Of a stretch of DNA of 5,252 bases, positions 1 through 5,252 are shown one piece after another. The stretch is from Pirellulaceae bacterium (lineage in GTDB: Bacteria; Planctomycetota; Planctomycetia; Pirellulales; Pirellulaceae), in the NCBI GenBank assembly GCA_030744095.1, contig JASLRF010000406.1:1-5252 (forward strand). The letters are read 5' to 3'. Below the pieces are notes generated by a model that made no database searches, was not told the origin of the DNA, and saw only the letters and a list, made by a program, of their open reading frames with translations. Position numbers and translations under genes: made by a program. The first letter of the stretch is position 1, and each line of letters opens with the position of its first letter.

Positions 1-262
1 CGTTGACGAACGTGCCGTTGGTGCTGGATAGGTCCCGTAGAATCAGTCCTTCTGAATCTCTGCGGATCTCCGCATGGAAGCCGGAAACGGTCCGAGACGG
101 CAAACAAAGCGATGCTTCAGGTTTGCGCCCAATCAGGAACGGCAACGCAGTGATTGCGATATGCGTCATCTCGGCCCCCGCCCCGATGTTCCCGACCAGG
201 AACCAAGCTGACGCATCGCCCTCAGGCACGGTGGCAGTCTCGTTTGCAGGCAGCACTTCCAT
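1..262 (-). CDS. FHA-domain protein, N-terminal part (runs off the left edge)
   Basis: Reading the minus strand from the ATG at 262 gives 87 codons, open to the window edge. FHA domains bind phosphothreonine peptides in the cytoplasm. All hallmarks are visible, numbered from this ATG: the beta-strand start WFLVG (20-24), LIGRK with the phosphate-binding G45-R46, VSGFHAEI with S60 and H63, then LRDLSSTNGTFVN with N82-G83. The preceding 19 residues are acidic and look disordered. An in-frame ATG lies two codons upstream at 268, and an in-frame TGA at 283-281 rules out anything longer. The start at 262 is preferred because a minus-strand CGGAG sits 7 nt before it but only 1 nt before 268. The gene is divergent from the AAA+ and kinase genes, so it is a plausible reader of that kinase's marks. 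The C-terminal part and any second domain are outside the window. In planctomycetes an N-terminal FHA can precede an EAL domain, but that is only a guess here. Confidence 0.93.
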   Translation of the reverse strand, partial: MEVLPANETATVPEGDASAWFLVGNIGAGAEMTHIAITALPFLIGRKPEASLCLPSRTVSGFHAEIRRDSEGLILRDLSSTNGTFVN

Positions 263-269
263 TTCCATA

Positions 270-274
270 CTCCG
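270..274 (-). promoter_or_regulatory. Ribosome binding site of the FHA gene
   Basis: The minus strand reads CGGAG at 274-270. It lies 7 nt from the ATG at 262 and 1 nt from the ATG at 268. The normal Shine-Dalgarno spacing therefore favours the inner start. Confidence 0.5.
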
Positions 275-439
275 GATTTCTCAGTCTTCCCCAAACGTAC
301 CCCATAAAACACCGTCTGTTGCTTCACGACATCACGACGTCCGAGATCTACCTCCAGAAGTTCAGGCGATTCTGCTGATCCAGTACGAAACGACCGGCGG
401 TATTCGGCACCTACGCTGACATCCTGCACAGTCCGGCAA

Positions 440-451
440 TAGTCGCGACTA
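440..451. repeat. 12-bp perfect palindrome, possible operator
   Basis: TAGTCGCGACTA is self-complementary over all 12 bases and is not extended by flanking bases. It lies in the divergent spacer just before the possible ribosome binding site of the small ORF. With no loop it would suit a dimeric DNA-binding protein better than an RNA hairpin. No recognised regulator motif was identified, and a single 12-bp palindrome can occur by chance. Confidence 0.35.
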
Positions 452-467
452 GAGGACGAGCGGTCCG

Positions 468-602
468 ATGATGGCTGTTCTAACGATTGTGCGTCGTGCC
501 GAGCGGCACGTCGATTCTATGGGGTTTCGTGAGGTACCTTTGCGAAGAGTGAGGCTGCGCTTTGGCAGCGGACCTGAATTTACGGTGAAGCCAAACGTCT
601 AG
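468..602 (+). CDS. Possible small ORF, 44 aa, unknown
   Basis: An open frame runs from ATG ATG (468 and 471) to a TAG at 600-602 and would encode a basic 44-residue peptide beginning MMAVLTIVRRAER and ending FTVKPNV. It has seven or eight Arg before position 33, no transmembrane stretch and no recognised motif. An in-frame TAG at 450-452 limits the 5' end. A purine-rich AGAGGACGAG (451-460) lies 7 nt before the first ATG, a usable ribosome binding site. The ORF ends 53 bp before the AAA+ start, so it could be a leader peptide or the first gene of the operon. Frames this short arise often by chance at this base composition, and the inverted repeat at 492-513 lies within it. Confidence 0.22.
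   Translation: MMAVLTIVRRAERHVDSMGFREVPLRRVRLRFGSGPEFTVKPNV
492..513. repeat. Inverted repeat / hairpin with 9-bp arms and one mismatch
   Basis: The core is CGTGCC-GAGC-GGCACG (495-510), a 6-bp GC-rich stem with a 4-nt loop. After a T:T mismatch (494/511) two more pairs form (493:512 and 492:513). No T-run follows on the plus strand, so it is not a classical intrinsic terminator. It could be an operator or an mRNA leader structure upstream of the AAA+ gene, or it may simply lie inside the small ORF at 468-602. Confidence 0.4.
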
Positions 603-655
603 GAAATGAATGCGCAGTCTTGCGATTCACCCTTTCAGAAACGGTGATTGAGCAA

Positions 656-1975
656 ATGACCACTGAGACAACTGAATTAGAAGGCGATTTGCTGGCCTCA
701 TTGCTTTCAGATGAGACGTTCCTGCCGACTCAGCCGAGGGCGCTGGTGGAGACGGGGTTGCCGACTCCATTCGTTGAGTCACTGCTTATCAAAGTGCTCG
801 CTTCGGTGGGCACATGCAGCGGGCGCAGGTTGGCCGATCAGATCTGCCTGCCGTTCGGATTGTTGGAAGATGTCATTCAGTCGTTGCGTACGCGGCAACT
901 GTTGGTGCACGCGGGTTCGGCAGCTTTCAACGATTATTATTATGCCCTGACCGACCAAGGAAACGCCGCAGCACAACGAGCGCTTCGCGCCTGTTCGTAT
1001 ATCGGGCCGGCACCCGTCCCGCTGATGGACTACGTGATCTCCGTCGAAGCGCAGTCGATCGCTGCGGAATCGCCAAGGCGGGAAAAGTTGGCTGCCGCAT
1101 TCAAGGGTATTACGGTCGAAGAGGAACTGCTCGACCAACTCGGGCCGGCAGTCAATTCTGGTGCCGGCATGTTCTTGTTCGGCGAGCCCGGCAATGGCAA
1201 GTCGACATTGGCCCACCGAATCACTCAGTGTTTCGGACAGGAGGTTTGGGTCCCACACGCACTGATCGAGCATGGCGAGATCATCAAGGTCTACGATCCT
1301 TCGTACCACCATGAAGTAGGCGTCGACTCGCGAGGATTGATCAAGACGCATGATTTTGATCGTCGTTGGGTGCGGATTCAACGGCCGACTGTCGTCGTCG
1401 GCGGCGAGCTGACCATGGACAACTTGGAGATTCGTCACGATCCCCACAGTCGAGTAGGTGAGGCTCCATTGCAGGTCAAAAGCAATTGCGGTTGCCTGGT
1501 GATTGACGATTTTGGCCGCCAGAGAATCGCCCCCAGCGAACTGCTTAATCGTTGGATTGTACCCCTGGAGAACCGTCATGATTATCTCACATTGTCTTCT
1601 GGAAAGAAATTCCAAGTGCCGTTCGAACAGCTGATCTTGTTCTCGACGAACCTGGAGCCATCCGAGCTTGTCGACGAAGCGTTCTTGCGACGGATCCCAT
1701 ACAAGATCGAAATCGGCAATCCCAGTGAAGAGGAGTTTCACGAGCTTTTTCAGTTGTACGCGGTGGAATCAGGATGCACCTATCAACATCAGGTCGTCGA
1801 GCAGTTGTTGGCGACGCATTACCGACCGAATGGAAGAGCTATGCGGCGTTGCCATCCCCGTGACTTGCTCAAGCAGCTGCGGAGCTTTTGCACCTACCAC
1901 GGCCTCCCTTTTGAAATGCAGACCGAATACCTGAACCGAGTTGTTGGATGTTACTTCACGATGGTCTTGAAGTAG
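656..1975 (+). CDS. AAA+ ATPase with N-terminal winged-helix-like region
   Basis: A cytoplasmic AAA+ ATPase of 439 residues, numbered from ATG 656. Residues about 31-115 resemble a winged helix (GRRLADQICLPFGLLEDVI, then YYALTDQG), followed by the linker YIGPAPVPLMDYV. The ATPase core follows: Walker A GEPGNGKST (176-184, K182), an inserted beta-rich segment containing GGELTMDNLEI, Walker B CLVIDDFG (D284, D285), sensor 1 LFSTN (N332), arginine-finger-like FLRRIPYKI (R345/R346) and a lid with a sensor-2-like HPRD (R402). No membrane segment is seen. Such proteins use ATP hydrolysis to remodel partners; the substrate is unknown. The frame is open upstream, with TTG at 620 (451 aa) and GTG at 644 as alternatives. 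ATG 656 is preferred because the extra residues resemble nothing in the domain and no start has a strong ribosome binding site. It ends in tandem stops (TAG TAA) and lies 44 bp before the kinase gene, so co-transcription is likely. Confidence 0.93.
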   Translation: MTTETTELEGDLLASLLSDETFLPTQPRALVETGLPTPFVESLLIKVLASVGTCSGRRLADQICLPFGLLEDVIQSLRTRQLLVHAGSAAFNDYYYALTDQGNAAAQRALRACSYIGPAPVPLMDYVISVEAQSIAAESPRREKLAAAFKGITVEEELLDQLGPAVNSGAGMFLFGEPGNGKSTLAHRITQCFGQEVWVPHALIEHGEIIKVYDPSYHHEVGVDSRGLIKTHDFDRRWVRIQRPTVVVGGELTMDNLEIRHDPHSRVGEAPLQVKSNCGCLVIDDFGRQRIAPSELLNRWIVPLENRHDYLTLSSGKKFQVPFEQLILFSTNLEPSELVDEAFLRRIPYKIEIGNPSEEEFHELFQLYAVESGCTYQHQVVEQLLATHYRPNGRAMRRCHPRDLLKQLRSFCTYHGLPFEMQTEYLNRVVGCYFTMVLK

Positions 1976-2019
1976 TAAATCCAGCAGCGTGCCGGCCCCC
2001 GTAGCGAACGAGTGACCTT

Positions 2020-5000
2020 ATGGAAACCCTCCCCAAGGACGTACAAACAATCGATCTTCGCGAGCCGATACCCGGCTATCTGTTGGGAGAACGATTGGGT
2101 GCTGGAGGGTTCGGCGAAGTGTGGCGCGCCACTGCGCCGGGTGGATTGGCCAAAGCTGTCAAAATTGTCTACGGCCATATGCAAGGCGATCGTGCCGCAC
2201 AAGAGCTAAAGGCGCTACAAAGAATCAAGGAAGTCCGCCATCCCATGCTACTGTCTCTGGAGCGGATTGAATCGGTCGCCGAAAATCTGGTAATCGTGAT
2301 GGAATTGGCCGATGGCAGCCTCCGCGACCGGCTGGCAGAGAAAGAGGCGGCTGGCCTGCTCGGGATTCCTCGTGAAGACTTGTTGGTGTATCTCAGAGAC
2401 GCCGCCGACGCGATGGACTACCTGGTTGAACATCATTCGCTCTTGCATTTGGACATCAAGCCAGAAAACCTCTTGCTGGTTGCCGACCGAGTTAAGGTCG
2501 CCGATTTTGGTCTGATGCGAGAGTTGGGTGATGTAAACTCTTCACTCATCGGTGCGATGACTCCACTGTATGCCGCTCCGGAACTCTTCGACGGCACGCC
2601 CCATCGGCACAGCGACCAATACAGCCTGGCGGTCGTCTACCAAGAATTGTTGAGCGGCCAACCGCCATTTGCCGGTCGCACTCCCGCTCAGTTGATTTCT
2701 CAGCATCTACATAGCCAACCGAACCTGAAATCGTTGCCGACGTGTGATCAACCGATAATCGCTCGGGCACTGTCCAAGGTCGCCGAACGACGCTTTCCTA
2801 ATTGCCGTGCACTCATTGAAGAGCTTGTCGATGCACCGCGAGCTGTAGAGCGAACGCAACCTCGTCGAACGCCGGGGGATGCAGCCCAAGGCGATCGGTC
2901 ATGGCGTGGTGCCGGTTGTACGACTACTCGCAAGCTTGGCGGGCTCCCCGAAACCGACCTGGTCTCATTCGTGTATCCCGTGTCTACCGATGTTCGGAAT
3001 CTGCCTCCAATCAAGCTCCAGGCCGATCCGGTGTACGCACGGCCGACGCTGTTTGTTGGTGTCGGCGAGATGGGAACACGTGTCCTCTGTGACCTCAAAC
3101 AACAACTTTGCAACAAGTTCGGCAATGTCGACGAGATTCCAGCCATGCAGTTTCTGGCTCTCGAAACGGATCCACAAACGTTCGCCCAAGTGTCGTCGGA
3201 GAGTAATGGGGGAGGCTTGCGGTTCCACGAACTGCTGCACTTGCCCTTGAAGAACCCGCAGGACTACCGTGCCAAATCCAGTTTGCTGCTGGAATGGATG
3301 AATCGTCGATGGCTGTACAACATTCCGCGTTCGCGTACGACCGAAGGAATTCGCGCCCTTGGAAGACTGGCGTTTGTCGATCATTTCGGACTGATCGTCG
3401 ATGCGCTACACACGGCACTCGCCACGGCGATCGCACCAGATTCTTTGGAAGTAACAACCAGACGTACTGGACTAAATTTCTCGGCCGGACCTCCGCGCGT
3501 GTTTGTTGTTGGTTCGACGACAGGGGGGACGGGCAGTGGAATGTTGCTCGACTTGGGTTACACGCTGCGCACGCTGTTCAAGAAAATGGAGATCGCAGAC
3601 GAACAGTTGTGTGGCATCTTGACTTGTGCGACGCCTCTGCGTGCCAAGGCCAGGGATCTGGCTGTCGCCAACACCGTGGCGTTGCTCGGCGAGCTCAAGC
3701 AGTTTTCTGGGGACCGCTACCCGGGTGAGCCTGCGTGCGATCTGCCTGCCTTCGAAGGACAAGCCCCTTTTGCCAATACGTACTTTCTGTACCTTGGTGA
3801 GTCTCCTGATGAAACCGCATTCCGACAATCGGCAGCAGACATATCCAATTACCTATTGCTGAGTACGGTGACACGCGCAGCATCGTTCTTCGAGCAATGT
3901 CGGGACGAGTCCAATGCGACGGGGCACCAAGAATTCGCCGTCACTCGCACGTTTGGGATGAGCCGGACCGATTGCCAGGCGACTAATATCGTGTCGAGCG
4001 GGGCAAATGTGCTGGCCGGGGCATTGTTCACGCAGTGGGCGCAATACGACAAGGACCCGCGACAATCGAATCCACCCAATCGAAACAGTGTCGAAGCCAA
4101 GGCCCATGCACTAGCGGAAAAATTCTCAGAAATGTTTGGCCTGACAGAGACGCGCACCGTCGAGGAGGGGGTGTTGCTAATCCGCGAGGAACTCGGCCAA
4201 GACACTCGTCAGTTCATTCACAAATCGCTGAATGACATTTGGATGCAGTCATTGCATTTGAAATCGGACCAACGCATTCGCGACGCGGTGGAGACGGTCG
4301 ATCAACTGATAGGTGCGTCCAGGGAGTTGTCTACGGCAGCCCATGCGAAATCACTGTCCGCAATGCTCGACCGGCAGCTCGTGTTGAACAGCCAGCAAAC
4401 GCGGGTCGCCTTGCAGGACTGGTTGGCAAAGCTGGTCGACACGCCGGCTCTTAGGGTGGTCGGGGCCAGGTACGCTTGCTCTTGGCTGATTCGCCATTTC
4501 GAGCAGCTCGAGCGAGCCGCCAGCGAGCAACTCGACCGATTGATGAACGACATCAGCCGACTCCAATCGAGCCTGCAGAGTGCAGGTTCAGATCACTCGG
4601 AAGATACCAAGGAACGGACTCTGGTGGGCATGAACTCGAAAGTGTTCCGAGATTTCTTCGACTATGCGACTGCGATGCTACACATCACAATCTACCGTCG
4701 CTCAAATCGGGCGCGGCAGTTAATGCGCGAGGTTTTATTGGACACTGAACGGCGATTGCGCAGCTTGTCGCAGAGCCTGCAGGTGTTGGCTGATGAGTTT
4801 CCTAAATCAACCCAAGACTTGACGGCCAATCTTGATCCCGCCAAGTCGCGCCAGTACCCGAGTGCATTTCAGAATCGGCTACCGCAACTTGTCGTGACGT
4901 TAGACCGGGCGTTGGAACGTACTCATTTGGGGCAGTTGCTGGTGATGGACGAGTTGGCAAAGGGAGGAGTGATCGATCTTGAAAACCTCTCTCGCAGTGT

Positions 5001-5229
5001 AGTCAAGCACGCGGAGACAGTCTTGCGTCGGGATTTTCAAGGGGTCGCTGCTGCCGAGCTGGATGAGCAAGGATCGTATGACACGGAACGACTCAAAGAA
5101 TGTGTCAATCGCGCGTTGCCGCATTTGATTTCCTACGGAGGTGCCAAACGTGCGTTAGTCATACTCCCGACCAATGGTGGGCTTGACGCGGCGACACTGA
5201 GCCAGGATGCGCGACTGGCCGAGGAGTGA
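2020..5229 (+). CDS. Ser/Thr protein kinase fused to FtsZ/tubulin-like domain (1069 aa)
   Basis: The N-terminal half is a complete Hanks-type kinase (about 20-272): glycine loop LGAGGFGEVW (26-35), K48, an alpha-C Glu near 62, HLDIKPEN (143-150, D145), DFG (162-164), TPLYAAPE (181-188) and SDQYSLAVVYQELLSG. It is followed by an Arg/Gly-rich linker (about 273-340) with no membrane segment, so the protein should be soluble. The second half resembles the tubulin-like family (Pfam Tubulin_2, named from memory): a first loop LFVGVGEMGTRVL (344-356), FLALETD (378-384), the nucleotide-binding T4-type loop STTGGTGSGM (499-508), ANTVALLGELKQF (550-562) and RTFGMSR (643-649). From about 690 on it is mostly helical, with likely coiled coils at 826-856 and 893-927. 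I infer a phosphorylating enzyme coupled to a GTP-binding, possibly polymerising scaffold. The ATG at 2020 follows a weak GAG by 7 nt. The gene ends TGA TAG. Confidence 0.93.
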   Translation: METLPKDVQTIDLREPIPGYLLGERLGAGGFGEVWRATAPGGLAKAVKIVYGHMQGDRAAQELKALQRIKEVRHPMLLSLERIESVAENLVIVMELADGSLRDRLAEKEAAGLLGIPREDLLVYLRDAADAMDYLVEHHSLLHLDIKPENLLLVADRVKVADFGLMRELGDVNSSLIGAMTPLYAAPELFDGTPHRHSDQYSLAVVYQELLSGQPPFAGRTPAQLISQHLHSQPNLKSLPTCDQPIIARALSKVAERRFPNCRALIEELVDAPRAVERTQPRRTPGDAAQGDRSWRGAGCTTTRKLGGLPETDLVSFVYPVSTDVRNLPPIKLQADPVYARPTLFVGVGEMGTRVLCDLKQQLCNKFGNVDEIPAMQFLALETDPQTFAQVSSESNGGGLRFHELLHLPLKNPQDYRAKSSLLLEWMNRRWLYNIPRSRTTEGIRALGRLAFVDHFGLIVDALHTALATAIAPDSLEVTTRRTGLNFSAGPPRVFVVGSTTGGTGSGMLLDLGYTLRTLFKKMEIADEQLCGILTCATPLRAKARDLAVANTVALLGELKQFSGDRYPGEPACDLPAFEGQAPFANTYFLYLGESPDETAFRQSAADISNYLLLSTVTRAASFFEQCRDESNATGHQEFAVTRTFGMSRTDCQATNIVSSGANVLAGALFTQWAQYDKDPRQSNPPNRNSVEAKAHALAEKFSEMFGLTETRTVEEGVLLIREELGQDTRQFIHKSLNDIWMQSLHLKSDQRIRDAVETVDQLIGASRELSTAAHAKSLSAMLDRQLVLNSQQTRVALQDWLAKLVDTPALRVVGARYACSWLIRHFEQLERAASEQLDRLMNDISRLQSSLQSAGSDHSEDTKERTLVGMNSKVFRDFFDYATAMLHITIYRRSNRARQLMREVLLDTERRLRSLSQSLQVLADEFPKSTQDLTANLDPAKSRQYPSAFQNRLPQLVVTLDRALERTHLGQLLVMDELAKGGVIDLENLSRSVVKHAETVLRRDFQGVAAAELDEQGSYDTERLKECVNRALPHLISYGGAKRALVILPTNGGLDAATLSQDARLAEE

Positions 5230-5252
5230 TAGCGATCACATAAAACCAGCCA

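Larger units (their letters stand above)
263..655. other. Divergent intergenic region
   Basis: This spacer of nearly 400 bp separates the minus-strand FHA gene from the plus-strand AAA+ gene, so promoters for both transcripts should lie here. I found no convincing -35/-10 pair on either strand. It holds the FHA ribosome binding site (270-274), a short tandem TCACGACA/TCACGACG (324-339), a 12-bp palindrome (440-451), an inverted repeat (492-513) and a possible 44-codon ORF (468-602). No large gene fits: the longer open frames extending into its left half are shadows of the FHA coding sequence and carry no domain motif. Confidence 0.6.

Noticed and set aside
290..330. Minus-strand TTTTAT as a -10 element of the FHA gene
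   Set aside because: Only four of six bases match, and no credible -35 hexamer lies at the right distance.
324..339. Tandem TCACGACA/TCACGACG as a repeat array or binding site
   Set aside because: There are only two 8-nt copies with a mismatch and no further units, so chance is sufficient.
3..419. 138-codon open frame on the plus strand at the left edge
   Set aside because: Its first two thirds are antisense to the FHA coding sequence, which carries a clear domain. The translation is low in recognisable features and Ser/Pro-rich.
166..429. 87-codon minus-strand open frame overlapping the FHA start
   Set aside because: It overlaps the FHA N-terminus in another frame and has no motif and no good ribosome binding site.
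487..520. TTGTGC ... TTCTAT as a sigma-70 promoter for the AAA+ operon
   Set aside because: The spacing is about 22 nt, well outside the usual 16-18, and both hexamers are poor matches.
779..1741. 320-codon open frame on the minus strand inside the AAA+ gene
   Set aside because: It is wholly antisense to a gene with complete Walker A, Walker B and sensor motifs. Its translation shows no recognisable domain, and long antisense frames are common in GC-rich coding sequence.
2836..3040. Frameshift or transmembrane segment in the linker between kinase and tubulin-like domains
   Set aside because: The frame is continuous, and both flanking domains are read in the same phase. The linker is polar and Arg/Gly-rich with no hydrophobic run long enough to cross a membrane.

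Overview
The window looks like a chromosomal signalling locus from a planctomycete, probably a Pirellula/Rhodopirellula-type organism. This is inferred from gene content: a soluble Ser/Thr kinase with a planctomycete-style HLDIKPEN loop, fused to a tubulin-like domain, beside an N-terminally extended AAA+ ATPase and an FHA-domain gene. GC content is moderate to high (mid-50s by eye), and the Shine-Dalgarno sequences before the two large genes are weak. No database search could be run, so the lineage is a moderate-confidence inference. There are no tRNA or rRNA genes, insertion sequences, CRISPR arrays or clear transfer marks.

Layout. (1) Minus strand, about 262 to 1: the 5' part of an FHA (phosphothreonine-binding) protein that runs off the left edge. 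(2) About 263-655: a divergent spacer of nearly 400 bp. It holds a 12-bp perfect palindrome (440-451), an imperfect 9-bp-arm inverted repeat (492-513) and a possible 44-codon small ORF (468-602). (3) Plus strand, 656-1975: an AAA+ ATPase with an N-terminal winged-helix-like region. (4) Plus strand, 2020-5229, 44 bp downstream and probably co-transcribed: a 1069-residue fusion of a Ser/Thr protein kinase (about 20-272) to an FtsZ/tubulin-superfamily domain (about 342-650) with a long helical C-terminal region. The last 23 bases hold nothing certain.

How the genes may work together. The kinase writes phospho-Ser/Thr marks and the divergent FHA protein can read phosphothreonine. The tubulin-like half has an intact glycine-rich nucleotide loop and could form a nucleotide-dependent polymer or scaffold. 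The AAA+ ATPase could remodel that polymer or its clients. The individual domains are read directly from sequence. A phospho-controlled, cytoskeleton-like system with its own remodeller is an inference, and it is the most interesting hypothesis here.
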